NCBI GenBank assembly: GCA_963920525.1
Contig: OY986435.1
Location: 220,068,899-220,132,898 of the forward strand
Source: Dichetophora obliterata
Taxonomy: Eukaryota; Arthropoda; Insecta; Diptera; Sciomyzidae
Direction: 5' to 3'
DNA length: 64,000 nt
Shown here: one piece after another, positions 24,044 through 33,962 of the stretch
How positions within the stretch are numbered: position 1 is the first letter of the stretch
Layout of the letters: each line of letters starts with the position of its first letter
Translations under genes and position numbers: made by a program
The notes under the pieces: generated by a model
Seen by the model: only the letters and a program-made list of their open reading frames with translations
The model's database searches: none
Told to the model about the DNA's origin: nothing

Positions 24044-24880
24044 ATATAGTGTGCTAGTCATTAATATTATTTATTAACTAACTAACTAATTAATTAACTA
24101 TGGCAGAGCACGGCCAAATAAGTTTAATTAATGTCAAATTAATTAAATAATCTAATAATTGATCGATTTCGGTCAAAGTCATGTGCAATTGAACATTTGG
24201 TTGCGAAAATAGCCACCTTTCAGTTAGAATACTAGCTTCTGGAGAAGCAAAAAACTCGTTTCATTTCTATGGTGCATTTCGACAAACTGTCGAACACCAA
24301 TGAATATATTAATAAATAAACAAGCAACTAGAACAGATGGCAACCTTGGTAGAGTTGATGGCGGTGATCTATAAATAGCCTTCTGCTTTAAAATGTCATA
24401 TGATTAGCAGCCATATAATTCAAATGAATGAATTCCTAAATCTGCGAAGTCATATACAAATTTAAACAGTGAATTCATCACAGCCTAATCACTCAAAGAC
24501 CACGAAAGAGGAAAATGTAGCGATTTCCGAAACAGACTGTCCAGTCAGCTAAGTGATTGAATCTATACAGAGCTGTTGTTTTTGTTACGTTCTTAAAAAC
24601 TTATTTGATCTAAAGCTCGCAATTTAATTTATCAAATAATATTTATGCTTTTTGTGTTTATTATCAATAAGGGTATTCACAATTGTGTCGTATAGTAGTA
24701 TGGTTTATTTTTGCCATAGTTGAAAATCACAATATGAGCACCCTTTAAAATAGAATTTGTGGTTGGGAACCTCCCACTATAGTTTTTTGTTACTATGCAA
24801 ATAAATTAACTATCCAATTTGATATATTTTATTAATATGTGGCATAAAAAAGTTTAATTGGCACCTTTAGCTTACATTTT
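24044..24880 (+). repeat. Dispersed repeat Z interrupted by a partial inverted-repeat element X
   Basis: Segments 24052-24075 and 24655-24880 align with the continuous stretch 58196-58430, including GGGTATTCACAATTGTG and TTTGCCATAGTTGAAAA. This shows that repeat Z was split by an insertion. The inserted part (about 24230-24640) is the same sequence as element X at 26700-32503. It includes GTGATCTATAAATAGCC and the stretch GTAGCGATTTCCGAAACAGA. It contains an unoccupied TTAA (24388-24391) at exactly the point where the piggyBac sits in the other copy. Confidence 0.65.
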
Positions 24881-24973
24881 CTAGTTTCAAGTAATAAATA
24901 ACAAAGAATTGTATTAAAAACGTTTTGAATTATTTACTTCTTAAAATTTTCAGAAAATTTGAATATAAATTTT

Positions 24974-25055
24974 CAGTCCTGAACTAATCCCGGGATCCCG
25001 GGATTGAGATTTTCAATCCCGAGATCGAGAAAAGCTTCCGGGATTGGACTCCTTA
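24974..25055. repeat. Terminal fragment of the CCCGGGATT hAT family
   Basis: It contains AATCCCGGGATCCCGGGATT and TTCCGGGATTGGACTCCTTA. The last part, reversed, is TAAGGAGTCCAATCCCGG, matching the terminus of the element at 33963-36971 (TAAGGCTTTCAATCCTGG). It is a solo end of that family. Confidence 0.6.
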
Positions 25056-25074
25056 GTGTATATATGCTTCATGA

Positions 25075-25610
25075 TTATGTCAAAAAAGGTCCAAAATATT
25101 GACTTTTTACTCAAAAATTGTTGTTGTAAAAAAGAAATGAATTAAAAATTGCACATCTGGCTACCTTTCATATGACATAGCATTAATTTGCAAAATTCTT
25201 CCAGTTAAGTGCAAAAATTATTTCACTGTTTTTGTCATCAAAACAACAAGGGTACCCACCACCTCTGATTTTTTCGCGTAATTTATTTTTTCCAAAATGT
25301 TGTTTTTATATTTTTTCCAAAATGTTGTTTTTATATTTTTTACAAAAAAGTCAAGTCTCAAAAATAATTTGTGTAAAAAAATTACCCCAATATATCTTTC
25401 CAATCAAAAGTAAAGGCTAAACATTTATTTGTTCATACCAGACTATTAATAAAACTTAGTTTCGTTTTAAACATTCCTATATAATTTGAACTCCCCCATC
25501 TATCTCAAAAAATGCAATAGTGTGTCTAGAATAATTAAAGACATGTTGGTTTATATAAAATCTTCCTTAAAGTAATCTACTTAGGTTTTTCCTCCCCACC
25601 CTCTCCCCAT
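25075..25610 (+). mobile_element. Helitron family 1 fragment
   Basis: It aligns in inverted orientation with 1610-2130: GTCCAAAATATTGACTTTTT, CATATGACATAGCATTAATT, TCACTGTTTTTGTCATCAAA and AATCTTCCTTAAAGTAATCT. A short internal duplication (CCAAAATGTTGTTTTTATAT twice, 25295-25340) is peculiar to this copy. Both Helitron ends are missing. Confidence 0.75.
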
Positions 25611-26414
25611 CTTGTTAAATTTGATTTGTTGTGGCGGCTCTATTTGTTCTCACTATTGTGTCATCGTTGTCACTCAGTTCTTTATCAATGGTACTTAAAA
25701 TTTTTTATTTATATCACCATTTCATCGAAAAGATGACCGTGAATAGAATGCTGTAAAAGTTAGTATTTTCATGTAATCAGTTTCAGCTATATGGCGATAT
25801 AATAAAACATATGCGCATCTGTTTAGCACAATTATTTCATTGGTTTTGATCTGTGCTTTAAATTCACAGATAGATGGCTCCACATTTGTGAGTATAGTGG
25901 GTACAAACTAAACACCTTGTGGTGAATAGCCGAATGATGTCTACCACAAGTTTCTTCAAGTTTAACCTCACACGTTTGGCTGGCTCAATAGCTGCGTTTT
26001 TTTCATGGCAGATCATAACATTTGTGAAAAAAACGCTTCAGAGCAATTGTTGCTATGTTTTCTACTTACAGACAGAAGACGCTATTTTCTGCTTACAGAT
26101 GAACAGCTGATGTTCTTATGTAGCTGGCAGATATGTTTTGCGAAATTTTTTGCGAAAATGCTATTGCTACCAAACTTTTAAAATTTTAAAATAATGCAGT
26201 ACTGCCGGTTTTTTCAGTATCAGCGTCATCTAGCCGTCAATAACGGCTAAGTGTTGTCTACTTTTACAGTTGCGCCCTCTAAAAACATAGAATTGGATCA
26301 ATTTAAATGATCCCAATCACTTGCTGGATCATTCGTTGTTTTTGCTTTGCTTGCTTATGCAAACGCAGCTAATATATACATATTTTAGTACAATAATTTT
26401 TAGTACAACGAATT
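25611..26414. other. Non-coding gap
   Basis: No recognisable coding or ends; the frame at 25919-26110 has no known motif. Part of it may be unannotated Helitron or host DNA. Confidence 0.4.
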
Positions 26415-26560
26415 TTTCATAAAAAATTGATAGCTAAGAATGAAAAAAAATTATATGAAGATCAAAGTTTTGACTTTCAATGCCAATATCTCCGCTTTTT
26501 TTAATATCTTTCATTAAATTTTGTTTTGTTAAAAAGTTCAATATATTTTTGAATATAAAT
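26415..26560 (+). mobile_element. Helitron family 1 fragment (second)
   Basis: It aligns in inverted orientation with about 2200-2340: AAGAATGAAAAAAAATTATA, GATCAAAGTTTTGACTTTCA and CCAATATCTCCGCTTTTTTT have clear counterparts. It precedes element X and is a separate piece from 25075-25610, because it covers an earlier part of the family. Confidence 0.6.
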
Positions 26561-27377
26561 TTTGGTTTAGGTGTTAAAATGTCTATATCTCAAAAACCCA
26601 TTGAGTCACACCATAATTTTTATTTTGTTGAAAAGATAATTATACTAGCATTTAGATTAAGTAAATATTTAAATTAATCAATTGTGATATTTTATATAAA
26701 TTACCACATGAATTTAATTATGAGCTTTAGATCAAGTAAGATATTAAGAAGGCAACAACAACAACAACTCTGTATAGAGTCAATCACTTTGCTGACTAGA
26801 CAGTCTGTTTCGGAAATTGCGACATTTCCTCTTCAGTAGTCTTTGAGTGATTAAGCTGTGATCAACTCACTTTTAAAGTCGTATATGATTTCACTAATGT
26901 TTGAACAAATTCTTAAGAATTTTACGTTCAAATCGGCTACTAATCATATGGCATTTAACCCTCATCGGTCCCATGTATGCGCACGCATACAATTTTGATC
27001 TTTAACCTTGAATAAAATAAAAACGGTCCAGCGGAATGACCTTGTATTTTGCAAAGTAGAATTATTTTGCCTGTACAACCAATAAAACCCATTTTTGAAT
27101 TTTTACCCTTACTGTATTTGCCTGTGCAGTTATAGTTACGAATCGGTCCCTGTGTATGTGCGCGCATACACATAAGCAGGGACCTGGAATTGCCGCTTAT
27201 TTTTGTGTTTGGATTTATAGCATGCTCTTATTTTTTCGTTTTATGAAATTCTGTTTGTTCTGGAACACACATAAGTGAAATTTGTTTGCGCATTTATTTG
27301 AATTTTGGTTGTGTTTCGAAATATTTGATAAAAAATGGATAGTTTTACGTGAAAGAAGGCAGCGAGATGAACTAGAA

Positions 27378-29365
27378 ATGGATTTTGATTTGGAAAGCGA
27401 AGCGGGCGAATCTGCGTGCAATAGTGACGATAATTTTGCATTATCAGACGAGGAGAATGATGAAAGTGAAGTTAGCGTGCATTCGGATGAAGACGACATT
27501 GAGCCACTTGAGCAAAATTTAGCAGAAGAAAATGCAGCAAATCCTGAAAATAAATATTTTTCAAAAAATAAGAAAAGTGAATATTCATCGCAACCATTTG
27601 AAATAAATCGAAGAAATTCATTTCGATGTGCAGAAAATTTTACTTCAGGTAAAAACCTACCCTCTTTGTTATGGGTTCATGTTCATGATATGTTTCATTT
27701 TTGTTATAATTCAGGTCCAAAAGCATAAGCAACTGCTACTATAGTTGATGTTTCGTCTGCATTTCACATGTTCCGTGAACCGGTTGAGAATATTATTTTT
27801 ATCATGACGAATTTATATGGTGTACGAAAGTACAAAGACGATTGGGAAAACATTGATTTGGACACTCTACACGCATACTTTGGATTGTTGCTGCTTTCTG
27901 GTGTGTATCGGTCATACGGTGAATGTATCACTAAACTGTGGAATGACGAAACTGGTCGGCTAATATTTAGAGTAACAATGTGTTTGAAAATGTTCAAGCG
28001 TATCCATGGTATCCATGGACCGCGAACAACGTATGGCCAACACTGCATCTACGAGTACTTCTGTACGTGAAAAATTGGCACCGATTCGAAATGTATACGA
28101 TAAATGGAATCATAATTTGAAAGTTGTATACACACCAGGAAAAAACATTACCGTAGAGGAACAGTTAGTTCCGTATCGTGGGCGATGTCCGTTTCGTCAG
28201 TATATTCCATCCAAGCCGGCGAAATATGGCATCAAAATTTGGGTGCTATGCGACCAAAAAGCTGGTATGCATACAACACACAAATTTATGTTGGTCGGAA
28301 TCGTAATGCCACTCCTGAACGTAATCTCGGACGGCGTGTTGTTTTGGATTTGGTGGAAGGACTTTCTGACAGAAATGTAACGTGTGACAACTTTTTCACT
28401 TCGTATGAATTGGCAGAAGATTTACATAAGAATCGCATGACTATTTTGGGAATAATAAGGAAAAATAGGACTGATATTCCTTCAGATCTACTCGGCATGT
28501 GTCAAAAGCCAATTTATAATACAGAAGTTGAATATGAACATAAATTGCAAGCATTTATGTTGTCATATGTTCCTCGCCGGTACCGATTTGTGACATTGCT
28601 CAGTACATACCACAGTGTTGTCACCATAAATGAGAATAGTGAAAAGAAGAAACCTAACATCATTGAAGACTACAACAAAACCAAGAGTGGAGTTGATACT
28701 ATGGATCAAATGGTGGCTACGTACACATGCAAACGAAAAGTCAATCGGTGGCCAATGGCAGTATTTTTTATTTTTTTTTTTTTATTTTTTTTTATTTATT
28801 TATTTATTTATAATCTGCAAGCCAATTAAGGCCAAAACGATTACAAGAAATTTATTATTTGTTTCAATGGCATAAAGATAATGACAGTGCCTAAAATTAA
28901 ATAAACTTAAAAATTCAATATAAGCTTTAAAATGCTATAACTAAAATCACTTTTTTGTGATAATAATAATACTTTTTAATGATACTACATCAATGCTTTT
29001 GTAACATGCTTGATGTTAGTGCGTTGAATGCATTCGTGACGTTCATTGCACTGTTCCCGAATTGGAAAATTTTTAAAACGAACCATAATATTCACCGTCG
29101 CCTTTTAACCGAGGAGCTTGGATTGAATCGCGTTGAAAAACAGATCACTAAACGTAAAAAACAACCTCAAAATAATGATGCTTCCAGTGTTATTCAAAGA
29201 ATTCGGGAGATTCGTCATTTACCAAGTACACCAAAACGAGGCCGATGCTACATCTGCACATATAAAAACAACAAAAATCCTTTTGCTACACGCTGTGAAG
29301 AGTGTAGAAATTTCATTTGTGCTGAACATAATTTAAATTTATGCGAAAAATGTACAAATAATTGA
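27378..29365 (+). pseudogene. piggyBac-type transposase, disrupted
   Basis: It starts MDFDLESEAGES with an acidic N terminus. A 66-nt GT-AG intron (27649-27714) fits between TSG and GPK and is also open if not spliced. Family blocks follow: MTNLYGVRKYKDDW, AYFGLLLLSGVYRS, IFRVTM, KLAPIRNVYDKW, TVEEQLVPYRGRCPF, NVTCDNFFTSYEL, KSGVDTMDQM and the C-terminal Cys-rich domain CYICTYKNNKNPFATRCEEC. Of the three catalytic aspartates, the second (CDN) and third (GVD) are kept. The first, in the usual DEQL block, reads EEQL. Defects: an in-frame TAA at 27726, a frameshift at a small duplication near 28010-28020, a one-base loss in an A run near 28256, and a LINE tail inserted after RWPMAVFF. Confidence 0.9.
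28768..29003 (-). repeat. LINE tail inserted in the piggyBac transposase gene
   Basis: It separates RWPMAVFF from MLDVSALNAFV, which are adjacent in piggyBac proteins. Read on the minus strand, it ends TTAATTGGCTTGCAG then ATTATAAATAAATAAATAAA and an A-rich stretch. This is the appearance of a heavily 5'-truncated non-LTR retrotransposon. Its duplication is hidden by the T-rich target. Confidence 0.65.
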
Positions 29366-29638
29366 CAAAAGTTAAAAAGTCATTTTTTTTTTCTAATATA
29401 TGTAATATTCTAATTAATTTCATTCTAAATCTACCTTTCTGAAGTTCAAATGTATTAATATGATAGTAAGCAATGTAATAAACATAAAAAAATCACAAAA
29501 CATCAATGGTTGTTAATTTTTTTTAGCTTTTTACAATTAAAAATAAATGTGTATGCGCGCGCATACAATGAGACCGATTAGATGTATTTCTCAAGGGACC
29601 GATGAAGGTTAAAGCAGTAAGCTATTTATAGATCACAG

Positions 29639-32231
29639 CCCAGCAAACATTATGACTCTTAAAAGACTATTTTATGACTCATATATATGAGCCTTTATAG
29701 TCATAATGCGCTCAAAAATGACTCTTTTATTAGTACTTTTTCGTATGTTATGGGCTCCAAAATATGATTCATAACAATGACTGTGTTATGTTTCTTGTTG
29801 GAGCCATAAAAAAGACGCTTTTAAGACTCATATTTATAACTCTATTAAGACTTATATAAAGGACTCTTTGAACACTCATAATTAAAACTCTTTTAGAACT
29901 CATATAAATTATTTTTCAAGAGTAATACTTAAGACTCTTTTAAGACTCATATTTAAGACTCTTTTAAGAGTCGTATTTAATACTCTTTGAGGACTCATAA
30001 TTAAGACTCTTTTAGAACTCATAAAAATTATTTTTTTAAGAGTCATACTTAAGACTCCTTTAGGACTCATATGTACTATTCTTTTAAGACTCATATAAAG
30101 GACTCTTTGAAGACTCATAATTAAGATTATTTTAGAACTTTTATAAATCATTATTTAACGAGTCCTATTAAAGACTGTTTTAAGACTCATATTTAATACT
30201 TTTTTAAGACGTATGTAATAAAATCCATAAGGAATCATACATTAAACTCTTTTAGAACTCATATTATTTACTATTTTAAAAGTCATTAGGTCTATATTAA
30301 AGACTCTTTAAAGTCTCAAAAAATAGACATTTTTATACACAAATTGTAGACATTGATTTGATGTTATTAGAAGATTAGCCAACATTTTCTGAGGCTTAAA
30401 GCAAAGGTATGACCCTTTTATGAAAGCTCATAAAACGGATCATAAAAGGATCATATTTGTGACATTTTATCTAAGACATTTTATCCGAAACACAATAAAA
30501 TTGATTTTTTTTATGTATTCAATTTATTTTAATTAAGTTTTTTATTAATTCAGTCATAAAAAATAACATTGAAACATATTCAGATAACATATATTTATAT
30601 TGGACGTTAAATTTATTTTAATAAAAGTTTTAAATTCATTCAGAAAAAAAAAATATAAAAACTTAACCAAATTACATTTATTTGTTTGTCCTTGTATTGA
30701 AAGAAAGCAGTTATAAGTAAAGTATAAGTAATAAAAAAAGGATATTTCAATGTTTGTTCTTATAATTAACTCTATCTTTTGCATTTTGCAACCAGCGTGC
30801 ACAGGTTAATGAAAATTCTTTTTCGGTGTGATTAAACTTTCGGAAAAATGCACCTAAAAACAAAAATTAAAAAAGAAAATAGTTTTGATGAATATTAAGC
30901 AGTAATATTGCATTAGGGCCTATTTTAAAGGAAAAAAAAAGACAATAAGTTAAATTTTGTTTTATTTAAAAACTTATTATTAGTTCACTTACCACGTACA
31001 GCTGATGTTACAGCAAATCTATATATAATAGTTTTGTTACATTACTCCACTAAAGACACGAACTCACTATGAACATTTATAATTAAATAATAGTAAGAAA
31101 TTATATTACTTCCACGCACTTTGACGTTTAAACTCCAAATGAATATTTCAATTGAATGCTTGCTGCGAACCAATAGCGCAGCAAGCTGGTCGCAGCAAGA
31201 AAGGAATTCCACGAACTGTGGCGCCAGCATAGCAAGCGCCTTATTATTCAGAAAATGCATTCACAGGAACTTCGCGAATTACATTTTAAGGGCAAATAGA
31301 AATGTTTTTCGTAACGCATTGGAGTCAGATTCAATTTTCGTTTACTAGTCTATGATGACTAATGACATTTTAAATACTTATTATATTTATTTCTAAATAA
31401 ATAAAATAAATCATAAAACTCCCACACAAATGACTGCTTTATGAGTCTTTTTTATGATTTGTCATAAAACACTCATAAAGAAGAGACTTTTATGACTCCA
31501 TTTTATCTCACATAAAAAGTATTCTTTTATGACTCCGTTTTATGAACACTCATAAAACATGCATAAAAAGTATTCATTTATGAGACTTTTTTATGAACAC
31601 TCACAAAACATGCATTAAAAAGATTCTTGTATGAGTCCTTTTTATATGCACTCATAAAACACGCATAAAAAGTATTCTTTTATGACTCCATTTTATGAAC
31701 ACTCATGAAACATGCATAAAAAGGATTATTTTATGAGTCCTTTTTATGAGCACTCACAAAACATGCATAAAAAGGATTCTTTTATGAGTCCTTTTTATGA
31801 GCACTTATAAATCTCACATAAAAAGTATTCTTTATGACTCCATTTTATGAACACTCATAAAATATGCATAAAAAGGATTCATTTATGAGTCTTTTTTATG
31901 AACACTCATAAAACATGCATAAAAAAGAATCTTGTATGAGTCCTTTTTATATGCACTCATAAAACATGCATAAAAAGTATTCTTTTATGACTCCATTTTA
32001 TGAACACTCATAAAACATGCTTAAAAAGGATTATTTTATGAGTCCTTTTTATGAGCACTCATAAAACACTCATAAAAAGTATTCTTTTATGATTCCTTTT
32101 TATTAACACTCATAAATCACGCATAAAAAAGACTCTCTTATGACTCATTTTTATTAACACTCATAAAACACTCACATAAATGACGCATTTTAGAGTCATA
32201 TATTTTGAAGGCTCATAAAATGTTTGCTGGG
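29639..32231. mobile_element. Element with CCCAGCAAACATT ends and higher-order repeat arms
   Basis: Perfect 13-bp inverted ends, CCCAGCAAACATT ... AATGTTTGCTGGG. The host element reads GATCACAG | AGCCATCATT across it, so the duplication is at most AG (2 bp), which is unusual. The left arm (29650-30330) repeats AAGACTCTTTTAAGACTCAT-like units with a period near 118 bp. The right arm (31430-32210) repeats ACTCATAAAACATGCATAAA and AGTATTCTTTTATGACTCC-like units of about 58 bp. Blocks of roughly five such units recur with a period near 305 bp (compare 31622 and 31929). Between the arms lies a small spliced gene remnant on the minus strand. The superfamily is not assigned. Confidence 0.7.
30747..31018 (-). 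pseudogene. Spliced gene remnant in the CCCAGCAAACATT element
   Basis: On the minus strand, a 26-nt piece (31018-30993) ends at CGTG|GTAAGTG. A second exon follows TTTTTGTTTTTAG at 30853 and stays open to TGA at 30747. Joined, the peptide reads FAVTSAVRG then AFFRKFNHTEKEFSLTCARW and LQNAKDRVNYKNKH. Consensus donor and acceptor plus a non-random Trp/Cys/His-containing peptide argue for a real 3' exon of an element-borne or captured gene. The upstream frame at 31042-31260 may or may not belong to it. I cannot name the family; a link to DUF4806-type proteins is a weak guess. Confidence 0.45.
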
Positions 32232-32714
32232 AGCCATCATTTCTACCAAGGTTGCCATCTGTTCTAGTTGCTTCTTATTTATTTGAATATTCATTGGCGT
32301 TCGACATTGTGGAAAAATGCACCATAGAATTAAAACGAGTGCACAGCTTAATCACTCGAAAACTACTGAAGAGGAAATGTAGCGATTTCCGAAACAGATT
32401 GTCTAGTCATCTTAGTGATTGACTCTATACTGAGTTGTTGTTGTTGTTGCCTTCTGAAAATCTTACTTGATCTAAAGCTCATAATTTAATTCATGTAGTA
32501 AATATTTAGCCTATTTTTAATTTTTAAAATATGTTTTTCGTACCCCTTCTTTGAATTTAATTAGCTCACCGCAAGGGAAAAACCAATATTTTGCAAAACT
32601 TTTTTTGGATTAAAAGCCGTTAAATTACCTTTCTAATGGTAGTTAAAAAATTAAACTTAAACTCAAACTTAAAATTCAGCATGTTTTTCATTATTACGAA
32701 ATTTAAAAAACATA

Positions 32715-32782
32715 TAATCAAGAAGTGTATATTAAAATGTTTATATAAATGACTCTCGAGTAACACCGGGTATATCAGCTAG
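32715..32782 (+). mobile_element. Helitron family 1, 3' terminal piece
   Basis: AAGTGTATATTAAAATGTTT, ATATAAATGACTCTCGAGTA and ACACCGGGTATATCAGCTAG, then T. This is the inverted twin of 1404-1470 and carries the CTAG|T terminus. The 5' portion is not contiguous here. Confidence 0.75.
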
Positions 32783-32789
32783 TCTAATA

Positions 32790-33430
32790 TATTAGTGGAG
32801 ATCAATAGTAAATTAGATGTGGTGGAATGCCCAGGCAAGAAACCATGTTGAGCTTTACAAATAGCACCATTGATTTGATCATAGATCCTAGTTTTTAAAA
32901 TATGATCAAAAATGTTGGCAAAAGTGGGTTGCTAAACAATGGCTCTATAGTAACATACGTCGCTACGGTCACCAGATTAGAATATAGGCACGATATGGCA
33001 GGTTTTTCAGCAATCTGGAAATATACCTGGTTTAAGACACGAGTTAAAGATATTGGTTTTAGTAAAGATAAGATGTAGCTTCTAAAAAAATTGAAAAACC
33101 ATCCTGCTCATACTTGAAACCTAGTTTTAGACAAGAAATCGCTTCTGAGACATCATTTTCAAAGACTAAAAAGTTATCAATCGGATCTTAACCATCTGTT
33201 TCAAAATTCAAAATATCCGTATCTAATGGATAAATATACTTTTCATAAACTCCATGAAAAAACTTTGTGAATAGATTACAAGAGTCCAATGTAGTATGAG
33301 ACAAGAAATCCTCAAATCTCATACTTGCTGGAAACCCATTAGTTTTAAGCTTCGCATTTAAGTAAATCCAAAATGCCTGTGGGTTAGTTTTTGATTGAGT
33401 CTCAGTATTTAAAATATACTGGTTATTTTA
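32790..33430 (-). pseudogene. LINE fragment (CR1/Jockey type), linker and start of reverse transcriptase
   Basis: Minus-strand pieces read NPQAFWIYLNAKLKTNGFPA, then DSCNLFTKFFHGVYEKYIYP, and later IFDHILKTRIYDQINGAICK and AQHGFLPGHSTTSNLL. These are the pre-RT linker (P-x-x-F-W...K) and RT segments R-I..Q.....Q-H-G-F-x-x-G-x-S-T-x-x-N-L. Stops and frameshifts are frequent. It could be from the same LINE family as the endonuclease piece at 6802-7191, with no overlap to test this. Confidence 0.8.
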
Positions 33431-33954
33431 TAAGAACTTTTCTTAAAAGTTTAATTAATTTTAATTAATTTTTTAGTTTAATAAAATGTAAGTAATCGGA
33501 ATTACTATTTGATAGTTTGAGCTTTTTAAATGCTTTATTTTTTACATTTTTGCGTTTGTTAAAAATATTAACGAAAATAAAGAATGACCCACGAAGCGTT
33601 TTTTAAAAAAAAATGTATGATAGTTTCACGAAAAAATTAAAAATATGACACCCGAATTACTAAAAAAATTGCCAAAACTTCTTATTTTTGAACATTCAAG
33701 TATTGTTTGGATATTTGCCTTTCGAAATTATTACTCAAAGACTTAGAAAATATCTGCTATTGACCAACTTATGCTTAAAATTTGAAAAATCTCCAAAAAA
33801 CCTGCTATTTTTGGGAAAATCCGATTAGCCGTGAGCTTTAACCTCTTCCAAAAAATCTGAAAAAAATCTCAAAAATACTTTACCCATAAGCTTTCAAACA
33901 AAGATTGAGCAACTATGAAATTGGATAATAATAGTTCTTTTGAGACACTCTAAT
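33431..33954. other. AT-rich non-coding gap
   Basis: About 520 bases between the LINE relic and the CCCGGGATT element. No feature recognised. Confidence 0.4.
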
Positions 33955-33962
33955 GTACATAT

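Larger units (their letters stand above)
26959..29608 (+). mobile_element. piggyBac-type element with TTAA duplication
   Basis: The ends CCCTCATCGGTCCC (26959-26972) and GGGACCGATGAAGG (29595-29608) are inverted, 13 of 14 matching. They are flanked by TTAA on both sides (26955-26958 and 29609-29612), the exact piggyBac rule. Subterminal GC-rich palindromes lie at 26975-26990, 27151-27172 and 29550-29567. The length of 2650 bp is normal for the superfamily. The unoccupied counterpart at 24388-24391 (GCTTTAAAATG) proves the insertion point. The transposase gene inside is broken, so the element is non-functional on its own, although its ends look intact enough to be mobilised in trans. Confidence 0.95.
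26700..32503. mobile_element. Inverted-repeat element X carrying two later insertions
   Basis: The terminal arms of about 160 bp are inverted copies. Left (26700-26864) includes GATCAAGTAAG, GGCAACAACAACAACAACTC and TTTCGGAAATTGCGACATTT. Right (32343-32503) includes GTAGCGATTTCCGAAACAGA, GTTGTTGTTGTTGCCTTC and CTTACTTGATC. Without the piggyBac (26959-29608) and the higher-order repeat element (29639-32231) it would be about 570 bp. A partial copy lies at 24230-24640, and the GCAACAACAACAACAA arm motif also appears in the foldback at 43312-43963. Target duplication and superfamily are unresolved. Confidence 0.6.

Noticed and set aside
24355..24640. Element X as a solo LTR because of its TATAAATAG box and GTTGTTG-rich end
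   Set aside because: The copy at 26700-32503 has terminal arms in inverted, not direct, orientation, and no TG...CA ends or retroviral coding are seen.
29909..30151. 80-codon minus-strand frame with RVL-MSL repeats, and the regular 58-bp array at 31430-32210 as a possible CRISPR or satellite gene
   Set aside because: The frame is the 118-bp array read through. The arrays have diverged units with no unique spacers and lie inside a bounded transposable element of a eukaryote.
29631..32240. Standard 8-bp or TA duplication for the CCCAGCAAACATT element
   Set aside because: Compared with the uninterrupted sequence of element X, only AG can be duplicated; longer matches do not exist at the junctions.
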